From Maribacter algicola (GTDB lineage: Bacteria; Bacteroidota; Bacteroidia; Flavobacteriales; Flavobacteriaceae): a DNA stretch of 64,000 nucleotides. The number at the start of each line of letters is the position of its first letter. The stretch's first letter is position 1. The position numbers were made by a program, and so were the translations under genes. Shown one piece after another: positions 47,112 to 55,771 of the stretch. Location of the stretch: NCBI RefSeq assembly GCF_003933245.1, contig NZ_QUSX01000001.1, positions 1,488,001 to 1,552,000 on the forward strand, written 5' to 3'. The notes beneath the pieces were generated by a model. The model had not been told where the DNA came from. It ran no database searches and saw only the letters and a list, made by a program, of their open reading frames with translations.

Positions 47112-48113
47112 TTAATCCAACTTTTCGGTTAAGGCAGCAAAGACTTTTTTAGCGTTTTTGTTTTCGTAGAGGACCTCATAAACTGCGTCTATGATTGGGG
47201 TCTTTACCTTCTTTTTGAAATCGTTCTTTATTTTATAGGCACTTTTGGTGGCGTAATAGCCCTCTGCGACCATGCTCATTTCCATTTTGGCGCTCTTTAC
47301 GGTATAACCTTTACCGATCATGTTCCCAAACATTCTATTTCTACTAAATGTGGAATATCCAGTAACTAAGAGGTCTCCCAAATAGGCAGATTGGTTAATG
47401 TTTCGGTCTATGTTGTGGATGCGTTTGGTATAGCGTTTCATTTCCCTAATGGCATTGCTCATCAATACACTTTGAAAGTTATCACCATAGCCCAATCCAT
47501 GGGCAATTCCGGCCGCAATGGCATAAATGTTCTTGAGCATGGCGGCATACTCCGTACCAATAATATCCTTGGTAATCTTTGTCTTGATGTAGTTACTGGA
47601 CAGGTTTTTGGCCACCAATTTGGCCTTTTTGGCATCGGCGCAGGCAATGGTCAAATAGGAAAGTCGTTCCATAGCTACTTCCTCGGCGTGGCAAGGACCG
47701 GTAATTACCCCTATGTTTTCAAAGGGAATGTTATAGGAATCATGAAAATGTTCCCCAACGATTTTGCCGGTCTCAGGTACAATACCTTTTATAGCCGAAA
47801 AAATGATTTTGTCCTTAAACGATACAGTAAGCTTGTCCAATTCCTGCATTAAAAATGCAGAAGGAATGGCAAAAATGAGCACATCTGCATAAGCCACAAT
47901 TTCGTCGATATTGTCGGTCAAAAACAACTGCTCCATCTTAAACTCCACAGAGGTAAGGTAGTTGGGATTGTGCTTTTGGATTTTAAGGTAGCCAATGGCA
48001 TCGGTATTACGCATATACCAGCCCACCGTATCCTGATTGGCGGTTAACATTTTAACTATCGCGGTGGCCCAACTCCCTCCTCCCAATACTGCAAATTTCA
48101 TTTCTTCCTTCAT
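47112..48113 (-). CDS. gpsA: NAD(P)H-dependent glycerol-3-phosphate dehydrogenase
   Basis: Makes glycerol 3-phosphate from dihydroxyacetone phosphate for phospholipids, opposite in direction to GlpD. 333 residues. Cofactor loop LGGGSWATAIVK, AIKGIVPETGKIV, GPCHAEEVA and the catalytic lysine in the EYAAMLKNIYAIAAGIAHG helix. An ATG 12 bases inside (MKFAVLGGG) is an alternative start. Convergent with glpD. Confidence 0.92.
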   Translation of the reverse strand: MKEEMKFAVLGGGSWATAIVKMLTANQDTVGWYMRNTDAIGYLKIQKHNPNYLTSVEFKMEQLFLTDNIDEIVAYADVLIFAIPSAFLMQELDKLTVSFKDKIIFSAIKGIVPETGKIVGEHFHDSYNIPFENIGVITGPCHAEEVAMERLSYLTIACADAKKAKLVAKNLSSNYIKTKITKDIIGTEYAAMLKNIYAIAAGIAHGLGYGDNFQSVLMSNAIREMKRYTKRIHNIDRNINQSAYLGDLLVTGYSTFSRNRMFGNMIGKGYTVKSAKMEMSMVAEGYYATKSAYKIKNDFKKKVKTPIIDAVYEVLYENKNAKKVFAALTEKLD

Positions 48114-48236
48114 ACAATTAAAATATCAATACAAAATTACCAAATAATAAATTGCATATGAAGTAATGATTATCAGCTCGTTATGATTTTTGGCACGGTG
48201 CTTGTTTTCTTTTAATCGGAATTAAAACTATAGGTT

Positions 48237-49151
48237 ATGAAACATGTAAAACTACTTTTGGGATATGCATTATTGGCCAACATGTTGGTTTCCTGCTATG
48301 CAGATGTTATTATCGAGGATGCCTATATTGAAGAATCCGCTTTTAATAGCGATCAGGTTTTGCAGGCCTATGACCTATGGTATGTAGATATCAATGAAAC
48401 CCGGGGAAATGGCGAAGTACCTTTTTTGCAAAGGGCCTTTACCGTAACTTTTGATAGAGGTACTTTTTATGCCAACAACAATATTGTGGGTATCGGGAAG
48501 ACCGGAAACGGGTTTGGAATCGAAGTTGGTTTTTACGATACATACCGAGGCGTGGTTGAAATAGACCATGATGTAGACGGACTTTGGTTATTGGAGGTGT
48601 ATGCCGTAAACGGAAGTACAATAGAGCTTTACGACCCTAGCACGGATACATCATATATACTTCAAGGTTATCAAAGAAACAATTTTGATTACGACCACGT
48701 ATTTTACGACAACATCAATTACTTTATCCAGGAGTATGATGCTTGGGAAAAGACTTATACCAGTAACGAAGGGGAATTGAACGATTTTGATGACGAGAAC
48801 TACCTACAGTTTTTGCCCAATTTCTTCCGTTCTTCGGTGGATGCACCTGGAACGTCCTTGGGAAGCCTGCAATGGGATTATGAAGGGAATTATCAGGTCT
48901 ATGATGTTGCCAACGATGCTTCCTTAAAGACCTTGACCTTGGATTATGATTTTTTTGGCAACGATTATTTTGAGCTTTATGTGATCAATGATGGCACCAT
49001 AGAATTATATCATCCGGATAGCGGAACTATTTACGAATTTAAGGGTAGGGGCTATCAGCAATATTTAAAAACGGGCAAAGGTGCCGTAGCTAAGAAAAGA
49101 ATAAAGACTTCCAATCCTACCATGGATGTGGTAAGGAAGCGAGCAAAATAG
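48237..49151 (+). CDS. Lipoprotein with internally duplicated domain
   Basis: 304 residues. Lipobox LVSC at C20. Two related halves: residues 119-146 (LEVYAVNGSTIELYDPSTDT...) and 245-274 (FELYVINDGTIELYHPDSGT...) share the pattern xELYxxNxxTIELYxPxSxTxY. Such proteins are sometimes mislabelled as nicotinic acid mononucleotide adenylyltransferase; nothing here supports that. Probably an exported beta-rich protein, function unknown. Ends in a basic tail and is followed by a strong terminator. Confidence 0.72.
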   Translation: MKHVKLLLGYALLANMLVSCYADVIIEDAYIEESAFNSDQVLQAYDLWYVDINETRGNGEVPFLQRAFTVTFDRGTFYANNNIVGIGKTGNGFGIEVGFYDTYRGVVEIDHDVDGLWLLEVYAVNGSTIELYDPSTDTSYILQGYQRNNFDYDHVFYDNINYFIQEYDAWEKTYTSNEGELNDFDDENYLQFLPNFFRSSVDAPGTSLGSLQWDYEGNYQVYDVANDASLKTLTLDYDFFGNDYFELYVINDGTIELYHPDSGTIYEFKGRGYQQYLKTGKGAVAKKRIKTSNPTMDVVRKRAK

Positions 49152-49173
49152 TTTTTAGGTTGGTTAGTTGTTC

Positions 49174-49211
49174 AAACCGCCAGGGAGTATAAATCCTCCC
49201 GGCGGTTTTTG
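49174..49211 (+). terminator. Intrinsic terminator after the duplicated-domain lipoprotein
   Basis: AAACCGCC(A)GGGAG pairs with CTCCCGGCGGTTT around an eight-base AT loop, with one bulged base, followed by a T run. Confidence 0.92.
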
Positions 49212-49227
49212 TTGAAATAGCAACTAT

Positions 49228-49695
49228 CTATTCTTTACCTGGAATAGCTTCTGGCCATCCCTTCCTATATTCTGAAACCGTTTCCCCATAGCTTTTGGCT
49301 AGGGATTCCGCTTCTTCACTGGAATAGATTTTCTTTGCTTTTATAAAGAAGTCCTCTTCCTCATCCTTTAAATGGTGTTCCACTTTTTCGGCAAGTTTTT
49401 GCATAGTGGCCAGCCAATGGGGTGAACTCATATCGGTATCGTCCAGTTCTTCTATGAGTTCGTCCATTTCATGGTGTTCTGCCATGCCGTGTCTGGCATC
49501 TTCCTGCATCTTATCGGAATCTATCAAAGGGGAATAAAAAAATCGTTCTTCCGCAACTTCATGTACTTCCAATTCCTTCTTCAATTCCTCCCAGATATTT
49601 CTTCTTTCCTCAGAATCTCCTGAAGTTTTGAGTATTTTGGAGCATAATTCCCGTTGGATATCATGATCATCCTTGATGGCTTTATAAATGTTCAT
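49228..49695 (-). CDS. Hemerythrin-domain protein
   Basis: 155-residue four-helix protein with the usual di-iron histidine and carboxylate pattern: KDDHDIQREL near the start, HEVAEERFFYSPL, HGMAEHHEMDELIEEL and HHLKDEEEDFFIKAKKIY. Such proteins bind oxygen or nitric oxide or act in iron repair. Stand-alone gene. Confidence 0.9.
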   Translation of the reverse strand: MNIYKAIKDDHDIQRELCSKILKTSGDSEERRNIWEELKKELEVHEVAEERFFYSPLIDSDKMQEDARHGMAEHHEMDELIEELDDTDMSSPHWLATMQKLAEKVEHHLKDEEEDFFIKAKKIYSSEEAESLAKSYGETVSEYRKGWPEAIPGKE

Positions 49696-49837
49696 TTTTA
49701 AATCTTTTTGGGGACTCTAACTTGGCCAGCTTATTAAAAAAAGCAGCAATTAGCATCCGGATTAATAGTGAAACAAGGTAAGCCATGGGCACTACTATGC
49801 TTGCCTCCATTAAATCAAAGATTAGTTCTAATGCGTT

Positions 49838-50440
49838 TTAAACGCACTCCTTGTCCGAAAGTGGCAAGGGTCTATAGGCATAGTATTGCAACACTTCTTC
49901 CAGGGCCAATCGTAATGCCTGGTTCACGGGCACAATGATATTTCCCATACGAAAATCAATCTGGTTGAGCTGCATGTAATATTCCGTGAAAATGGGTACG
50001 GAAAGGCCTTGATTTATTTTGTCCGAAGCCGAAGCAAAATTTACCGCTTGACCTTCCTTAATGACCTTACAAGTTGTCAATCTAAGCTTGCCATATTTGT
50101 CCGTGTTGGCCGCATAACCAAACAACAGGCATATAAGCCCTCGATACTTATAGGTCTTGCAATGACCTTGATCTACAATGGTAAGTGGCTGGTAGTTTAT
50201 ACAGGTAGCGGTTTGAATCTCCCTAAGAACCTGTAACATTTTTTCGGCCTCGCCATTTAAAAACAAGTGAAAGGCCCATGGTAAAAACTCCAATGGGGAC
50301 GCTTCTATATCTGGATGGGTACAGCACCTTCCACAGCCGGAAAGACAACTTAAACCTGTATTATTTTGAAAAGCTGCGGTTTCCTTTTCCAGTTGATGGA
50401 ACAACTGTTCTATCAACGTTACTTTTTGCGGTAAGGTCAT
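49838..50440 (-). CDS. YkgJ-family cysteine cluster protein
   Basis: 200 residues. The N-terminal metal-cluster motif is present as C32, C36, C39 and C40 (SCLSGCGRCC), and two more cysteines lie in TATCINYQ and CKTYKYRGLICLLFG. The family (PF03692) probably binds a zinc or iron-sulfur site; function unknown. Confidence 0.82.
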   Translation of the reverse strand: MTLPQKVTLIEQLFHQLEKETAAFQNNTGLSCLSGCGRCCTHPDIEASPLEFLPWAFHLFLNGEAEKMLQVLREIQTATCINYQPLTIVDQGHCKTYKYRGLICLLFGYAANTDKYGKLRLTTCKVIKEGQAVNFASASDKINQGLSVPIFTEYYMQLNQIDFRMGNIIVPVNQALRLALEEVLQYYAYRPLPLSDKECV

Positions 50441-50530
50441 TGATTTTTCGCGCGAAGGTAGATTTAAAATCGATCCGTTTGGATTTTTTATTTTTATTTT
50501 AAAATACTGATAAACAATAATTTAAAACAA

Positions 50531-50887
50531 TCAAAGGTTTTGCCCAAAAGTCAACAAGTTGTTGTCAGGATCAAGGAGGGAGAATTCCTTTTGCCCCCAA
50601 GCTTTTACCGTCAATTTCCCATTGGGGTGTATGGCCACATTTTGCTCTAGAAGTGATGTATAAAAATGGTCAATATCATTACAGCGAATATAGACCTGGC
50701 CGTAATTTTCTTTAGGGTCCAAACCTTTAAAAAGGAAGAAATGGATTTGGATATTGTCCTTTTGAAGCATTAAGTAATCCGGATAATCTACAGCGCCTAT
50801 ATTGAGGAAGCCCAACGCATCCATATAATAGTTCATGGTTTTGTTCTTATCGCGCATTGGTAATTTGGGATGGATTTCGGTCAACAT
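50531..50887 (-). CDS. VOC-family (glyoxalase/bleomycin-resistance fold) protein
   Basis: 118 residues, a paired beta-alpha-beta-beta-beta fold: KLPMRDKNKTMNYYMDALGF, MLQKDNIQIHFFLF, VYIRCNDIDHFYTSLL and a C-terminal KEFSLLDPDNNLLTFGQ. Similar to bleomycin-resistance-type proteins. Actual ligand unknown. Confidence 0.88.
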   Translation of the reverse strand: MLTEIHPKLPMRDKNKTMNYYMDALGFLNIGAVDYPDYLMLQKDNIQIHFFLFKGLDPKENYGQVYIRCNDIDHFYTSLLEQNVAIHPNGKLTVKAWGQKEFSLLDPDNNLLTFGQNL

Positions 50888-50932
50888 ATTTTTAAATATA
50901 AGTTACGCAACAGTAGCAATGTATACTTTTTT

Positions 50933-51448
50933 CTAAGTAATATTCTTCTCAAGAACATAATCGTCCATAACATATCCATTTCCAATATCCTGCACGATGG
51001 ATTCAACATTGGCAAACCCCATTTTTTCATAAGCCGATATGGATTTTGAATTATACTTGTTAACGGTGAGCCTTATTTTAGGCAGATGGAGTTCCTTAGC
51101 TTTATTTTCAATGAAGGAAAGGGCCAATGTACCCAACCCACTTCCCCGCATGTTTTTAAGCACATAGAACTTGCTCAAAAAAAGATAATTATTGTGAAGG
51201 CTAAAGGCAAAATAACCGGCATGACCAACATCGGTTTTTATGAAATAATACTGATACCCATCCTTAATTTGATTACTGATGGCCGTTTCCGACTGATATT
51301 TCTCCAACATATAATCTACCTGTAACGCACCAATAATGGGCGTGTAATGGTCGGTCCAGATGGTTTGAGCCAAATGGGCGACTGTTGCTATGTGCGCTGT
51401 TGTGGTTACGGCGATGATAGAGGCCAAAGCGAACTGGAATTTGGTCAA
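50933..51448 (-). CDS. GNAT-family N-acetyltransferase
   Basis: 171 residues. Acetyl-CoA motif in KNMRGSGLGTLALSFIE and the C-terminal VNKYNSKSISAYEKMGF pattern. The start is TTG at 51446-51448, 7 bases after the DUF1080 stop, so it is translated from that message. Substrate (amine or protein) not predictable. Confidence 0.88.
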   Translation of the reverse strand: MTKFQFALASIIAVTTTAHIATVAHLAQTIWTDHYTPIIGALQVDYMLEKYQSETAISNQIKDGYQYYFIKTDVGHAGYFAFSLHNNYLFLSKFYVLKNMRGSGLGTLALSFIENKAKELHLPKIRLTVNKYNSKSISAYEKMGFANVESIVQDIGNGYVMDDYVLEKNIT

Positions 51449-51455
51449 TTTTATT

Positions 51456-52112
51456 TTAAGGCAAGGGTTTTACCATGATGTCCTTAAAAAACACGATGCT
51501 GTTGGGGTCATGGGCCTGTAGTGCAAAAGTCCCTCCCTTCAATAGGCGCATGGAGCCTTCATTTCTTTTGGGCTGGGAAGGTTCTGTATAGTCCACAACA
51601 ACGATGTCATTAATTTTCACAATGACCCTATTACCTTCTAGCTTTATGTACTCGGTATACCATTCGTCGTCATGTACATAGTTTTCCTTTACATCCACGA
51701 TGTCATAGAGACTTCCGGTACGTTTCCAATCGGTGTGGGAGTTGTTCACCTGAACTTCGTAGCCTTGTGAGGGCCAACCTTCTTCTTGATATTTCGAGTG
51801 GATGTAAATTCCGGAATTTGCCCCAGGTTTGGTCATAACGGTAGCCTTGAACTCAAAATTTTGGAACTGATGGTCTTCTACTTCACCGTTGTAAAAAAGA
51901 TGCCCTACATCTCCTTGAACCTTAATGGCACCGTCCACAATGGAAAAACTGGAGGCATTTTCCCCAACTTTCCAACCATCCAGATTTTCTCCGTTAAATA
52001 AGGAAATCCATCCATCGTTTTTGGAATTGTCTTTTTGCTGTGCAGAAGCTGAACCGACTAAAAAGAGTTTGGCGATAAACAGACATAGGATAAGTCTAGG
52101 TTTCATTCTCAA
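51456..52112 (-). CDS. DUF1080 (3-keto-disaccharide hydrolase fold) secreted protein
   Basis: 218 residues with a signal peptide (LILCLFIAKLFLVGSASA). The concanavalin-like domain shows WISLFNGENLDGWKVG, the GIYIHSKYQEEGWPSQGYEVQV region and a C-terminal GGTFALQAHDPNSIVFFKDI. Such proteins bind or cleave glycans. Leads a two-gene unit with the GNAT gene. Confidence 0.88.
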   Translation of the reverse strand: MRMKPRLILCLFIAKLFLVGSASAQQKDNSKNDGWISLFNGENLDGWKVGENASSFSIVDGAIKVQGDVGHLFYNGEVEDHQFQNFEFKATVMTKPGANSGIYIHSKYQEEGWPSQGYEVQVNNSHTDWKRTGSLYDIVDVKENYVHDDEWYTEYIKLEGNRVIVKINDIVVVDYTEPSQPKRNEGSMRLLKGGTFALQAHDPNSIVFFKDIMVKPLP

Positions 52113-52217
52113 TTACTATTTTGGTTGATATTACAATGTATTGAAAAAAATTAAGACCATCTACTCTTTCATGATTTTGAAAATCAAATACAAAAAGTGG
52201 TTTTAGAACAATAATAA

Positions 52218-52784
52218 TTACTCCAGAAGCAAAGGAGGACCAACTACTCTCATCTCATTATCTTCAAAAATGCCCTCAATTTCTTTTAGAGTCGGTTCAT
52301 GATTCAATCCTGCCATGGTCACAAAAAAATCCTCAAGTTTTCCTGCGGGTTGCAAAATGACCGTCATTTTTCCTGTTTTGGATTTTTGAGTCCAAGCATG
52401 GGGAACATTTCTGGGTAAAAATATACTATCGCCTACGGCCATTTGATATTTTTTATCATCCACCTGAAAATAATATGCACCTTCCAATATGTAAAATATT
52501 TCATCTTGTGAAGTATGCACGTGAAGTGGGGTGCCTCTTCCTTGGGACAGAGATGTCTGCTCAAAAACGGCCAGCTCGCCGTTCGTGTCTTTGCCTGATA
52601 TTTTAACATCCAAAATATTGGAATTCACCCCCTTTAGTTTTAGATGCCCGTGAATTCGACCTTCCCCTGCATTGACTTTAAATCCCTTATCCTTTCTTTT
52701 AGTAGTTTTTTGGGTAGTTATAGATGCAAAAATGGGAATGGTGGTCAAAGCTATAAGCGCTGTATAAAACCTTTTTCTTTTCAT
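52218..52784 (-). CDS. Exported cupin-domain protein
   Basis: 188 residues, signal peptide (YTALIALTTIPIFASI), single cupin_2 barrel with metal-type motif TPLHVHTSQDEIFYILEG and PRNVPHAWTQK. Two histidines, a glutamate and a third histidine provide a probable metal site. Function unknown. Confidence 0.82.
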   Translation of the reverse strand: MKRKRFYTALIALTTIPIFASITTQKTTKRKDKGFKVNAGEGRIHGHLKLKGVNSNILDVKISGKDTNGELAVFEQTSLSQGRGTPLHVHTSQDEIFYILEGAYYFQVDDKKYQMAVGDSIFLPRNVPHAWTQKSKTGKMTVILQPAGKLEDFFVTMAGLNHEPTLKEIEGIFEDNEMRVVGPPLLLE

Positions 52785-53009
52785 AGTATGAAGTATTAAT
52801 TTGACCTTAAGGTGATAGTCTGGAAAGTACTGCGGTAAAATCCAATGTACGCATTTAAAGTATAGGTAATACGAACAACCAAAAATAAATAAACCCTTAA
52901 TGGTGAGATGGATTGACTCTTTAAATGGTTGGATTTAAGGTTGTATAGTCAAAATTAAAATCACCTATTGCAAAGTGATATTTGCTACCGTTTTTAATAA
53001 AGCCGAATC

Positions 53010-53260
53010 TTAGAAAAATACACTGTAAAGCACCAATAAGACAACAACAATAAAAATAGAAGTAAAAATCTGCAAATTGTACTTTGCTGGCCAGTTAGGC
53101 AAAAAATATCAAAATCGTCTTTGTTGGAATCCGATTTTTTTCGGGCAATCAATGTTAATGGATAAGACATTCTAAAAATAATAAGGGTAATACCTTCTGC
53201 TACATTCAAAGCGATTCCAATCCAAGTGTAGTGATTAATTCTATGGGTAACCCATCGCTG
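53010..53260 (-). pseudogene. Frameshifted and truncated small membrane protein gene
   Basis: In the minus frame starting after FLRQRW the codons give TWIGIALNVAEGITLIIF, MSYPLTLIARKK and SNKDDFDIF. A run of six T (53101-53106) is one short; adding one T restores FLPNWPAKYNLQIF and a hydrophobic end (IVVVLLVLYSVFF) with a stop at 53010. The 5' end is replaced by a transposase fragment (53258-53283). It was an integral membrane protein; no name known to me. Confidence 0.65.
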
Positions 53261-53283
53261 CCGCAAGAATCCTTTCGTGTGGC
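53258..53283 (-). mobile_element. 26-bp fragment of a DDE transposase gene
   Basis: Minus-strand copy of the sequence at 53725-53750, 25 of 26 bases identical, and read in the same frame (HTKGFLRQRW). It joins the broken RAYT gene to the broken membrane protein gene, marking an old insertion and deletion junction. Confidence 0.6.
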
Positions 53284-53286
53284 TAT

Positions 53287-53664
53287 TTACCTCCATAATT
53301 GATGATGGTTAACGATAGAGGAATTTTTAGCTGCATTTTTAAAATGCCCCAACATGAATTCCTTTCTGTTTTTCCTTCGGTTTTCTTTAATCGCCTTTAC
53401 GATTTGGTTACTGGTATATCTCTTCAAGTCGCCCAATACCTGCTCGGGCCTTTCAGGACAAATACATCTAAAGACTAAATTGATATGGTTTGTCATAATA
53501 CACCAAGCCATGATTTCCTTTCCTTTCTTGTTTTGGCAGTTGGAAAGACTCTCGATAAGGATATCCTTATATTCGTTACGTGAGAAAACATCAAGCCATT
53601 TCGCTACTGCAAAACTTACAAAATACAGACCTTCATGATTGTGAAATTTATAATTTCCGCTCAC
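53287..53664 (-). pseudogene. Truncated RAYT (REP-associated tyrosine transposase)
   Basis: 125 residues of a Y1/HUH transposase that is normally about 180. The opening (YKFHNHEGLYFVSFAVAKWLDVF) matches Bacteroidota RAYTs. The HUH motif is damaged: expected MxxHxH reads MTNHIN, with H60 kept and N62 in place of the second histidine. The C-terminus after QLWR is lost at the junction with the 26-bp IS fragment. Probably inactive. Confidence 0.78.
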
Positions 53665-53724
53665 TTTGCAAAGCTATGCCAAGCTATTTTGAGAAACGGA
53701 AGTCCTTATTTAATCAAATGATGT

Positions 53725-53948
53725 GCCACACGAAAGGATTCTTGCCGCAGTTTTGGATGCACCTTTCGGCCATTGCCCATAATTTGAAGAAGTACCTGAA
53801 ATTCGATCAAAAACGGGTAGAAAGCGGAGTGGGAACACTTGCTTTTGCAACACTTGCCAAAAGCGCACATGAGGTACTGTTAGGACCTTTCGAAAAGCGT
53901 TCAAAATTGGCTTTCCCTTTCCGGACGGACCTAAAAAAAGCCCTGTAA
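53725..53948 (+). pseudogene. C-terminal remnant of a DDE transposase (IS1182-like)
   Basis: Frame HTKGFLPQFWMHLSAI, then AHNLKKYLKFDQKR, ending at TAA 53946. The NLKKYLKF pattern is the usual C-terminus of IS1182/IS5-type transposases. No 5' part, terminal inverted repeats or target duplication seen, so only a fragment is left. The first 26 bases are repeated in inverted orientation at 53258-53283. Confidence 0.6.
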
Positions 53949-54022
53949 AGAGGCTTGTACGGATCCATTTATTCAGGAATCAATGTCTTATGTAACGGTT
54001 ACCGTTAATGTACTTAGTATTT

Positions 54023-54589
54023 TTATTTTTCAACCACTACCATTCGGTAATCCGTTTTTAATTTATGTCCGTTTTCCTTGTCTTCAAAAATATACTCAAA
54101 TTTTTTATCACTTAATCTGTTCAGCTGTTTTTCAAAGTCAATTGTTTCATTAAGAATCTCAATTTTTTTTCCGGTGTCTTGAACACAAAAAACAACCAAA
54201 CAACCTTTTTTAATATTCAATAATATTTTTTTAATAAAATCGATTTCTTTCTTTCGGTCATTCTTTGCGAAATGAAACATACTGTCAAGCAATTTAAAAT
54301 CAAACTCTCCAAAACTGTCAAATTCAAAAATGTCAGTTACTTTTCCAATAAACTTTAGACTTTCATTTTCTGCAATTCGGTTCATTTGTTCAATTCCGAC
54401 TTTTGAGTTGTCAATTCCGGTCACATTATATCCAAGCCGCGCTAATGGAATGGCATCTCTTCCTTGTCCACAACCTAAATCCAAAATTTTTCCTCTTTCT
54501 GAGTAGTCGGAGAAAAATTCAATTAGTTCTGGATATGGGTTTCCAAACAAGTTTTCAGTCTCATAATATTTGTCGTAAGCTACTTTCAT
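54023..54589 (-). CDS. SAM-dependent methyltransferase (cassette gene)
   Basis: 188-residue class I methyltransferase. SAM motif ILDLGCGQGRDAIPLARLGYNV at 36-57 with the acidic GIDNS after strand 2. Resembles TehB-type and small-molecule methyltransferases; the substrate is unknown. Flanked by complementary cores TTAATGT (54004-54011 and 54602-54609). Confidence 0.85.
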   Translation of the reverse strand: MKVAYDKYYETENLFGNPYPELIEFFSDYSERGKILDLGCGQGRDAIPLARLGYNVTGIDNSKVGIEQMNRIAENESLKFIGKVTDIFEFDSFGEFDFKLLDSMFHFAKNDRKKEIDFIKKILLNIKKGCLVVFCVQDTGKKIEILNETIDFEKQLNRLSDKKFEYIFEDKENGHKLKTDYRMVVVEK

Positions 54590-54601
54590 TTCAGTTTTTC
54601 C

Positions 54602-54761
54602 ACATTAAGCACAAGGCCACAGGCGTATTTGACCGGTCTGGAATATGAAAAGTAGTCGATTTTGAAACACGAAACTTTCGGTTAATTACAAAGTTCGATA
54701 CGAACCTAAAGTCATGAATTTATTGCTATTTCGCCTATTTTTTATATACATTGTACTAAGC
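54602..54761 (-). repeat. attC-like site between YwqK and methyltransferase genes
   Basis: Minus-strand order: GCTTAGTAC core at 54761-54753, an AT-rich imperfect palindrome, and CTTAATGT at 54609-54602. The core triplet is TAC instead of AAC, so this is the weakest site of the series. Its gene-proximal end (TATACATTGTAC on the plus strand) resembles that of the site at 60636-60772. Confidence 0.35.
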
Positions 54762-54767
54762 AGTTAT

Positions 54768-55631
54768 TTAAGATATTCTTTCTCCGTTTGAGTATTCTTG
54801 TGTACTTTCTAAATTCCCATTCTCATCATAAAGAAATCGTTCACCCTCAAGTTCTCCATTTTTATAATTCTCTTTAATAGATTTAGTTCCATTCATGTTG
54901 TACCATATTCGTTCCCCGTTTTCTTTACCATTTACAACTGTTCCTTCTCTCATTTTATTTCCGTTTGGATAGAAAACTGTTTCTTTTCCATTTGGATTAT
55001 CTCCTAGGTATTCTGTTTCGCTATAAATTCCGCCATCAACTACTTTCCCCTTAAAGTCCCATAATTCGTAGACAAGCCCTTCAATTTTTCCATTTTTGTA
55101 GAACTTCTTTCTCTTTAGTTTTCCATTTTCTAAGTATTTTACACTTTCTCCAACTTGAAGCCCATTTATAAACTTTTCTTTAAGTTTCAACTGTCCATTC
55201 TCATACCATTCATATTGTTCTCCACTTAAATTTCCGTTGACATAATTCTTTTCTTTCTTTTTCTGCCCATTGCCAAACCATTCTTCCCACTTATCATTGA
55301 GTTGGTCATTTTTCCATTCCTGTCGAATTTTAGAGCCATCATTATAGAACATCTCAGAAACACCTTCCCGTAAACCTTCTTTATAGCTTTCTATTAGATA
55401 GATTTTACTTTCATAATTTGGATAGTGAAGAAAAGGCTTTTTCATTCTGCCAATCACACTGCCATTTAGTTTTTCACCCTTATAGTTTTCTTCTAAAGTG
55501 TAGTTATCAAAAATCTGTATTTTTTTATTAATTCCATCTTTTTGATAAATGCTGAATGAGGAAGTTTCTTCTTTCACTGTCCAACCCTCAAGATTTAGTT
55601 CTTCTATTTCTGATATGTATGTTGGTTTCAT
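54768..55631 (-). CDS. MORN-variant repeat protein (YwqK family)
   Basis: 287 residues with at least eight repeats of the pattern YxNGxxxGxxxxWYxNG (for example NGQLKLKEKFINGLQVGESVKYL is two half-repeats), i.e. toxin-antitoxin system YwqK-type antitoxin repeats, PF07661. No signal peptide or membrane segment. Such genes occur as immunity or surface-related proteins, but no toxin partner is next to it. Lies in the cassette array. Confidence 0.85.
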   Translation of the reverse strand: MKPTYISEIEELNLEGWTVKEETSSFSIYQKDGINKKIQIFDNYTLEENYKGEKLNGSVIGRMKKPFLHYPNYESKIYLIESYKEGLREGVSEMFYNDGSKIRQEWKNDQLNDKWEEWFGNGQKKKEKNYVNGNLSGEQYEWYENGQLKLKEKFINGLQVGESVKYLENGKLKRKKFYKNGKIEGLVYELWDFKGKVVDGGIYSETEYLGDNPNGKETVFYPNGNKMREGTVVNGKENGERIWYNMNGTKSIKENYKNGELEGERFLYDENGNLESTQEYSNGERIS

Positions 55632-55637
55632 TTAATT

Positions 55638-55765
55638 GCTTAGAATACAGCGCTATGTACGACAGCTGCGAAAGCAGTGTGCGCGTTGGGGCGTTGGCGG
55701 CTATTTTTTGGAAATATAGTGAAAACCATTAATGATGATACGGTTATCTGTCCGTTGTTGGCATG
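55638..55765 (-). repeat. attC-like site between amidohydrolase and YwqK genes
   Basis: Starts on the minus strand with CATGCCAAC (55765-55757), which is complementary (8/9) to the core before the amidohydrolase gene (57287-57279). A 42-base block at 55709-55750 is 38/42 identical to 62932-62973 inside the last long element. Confidence 0.55.
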
Positions 55766-55771
55766 TCGTTG

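Noticed and set aside
53580-53724. 5' part of the plus-strand frame running into the transposase remnant
   Set aside because: It overlaps the RAYT relic on the other strand and shows no transposase features before 53725.
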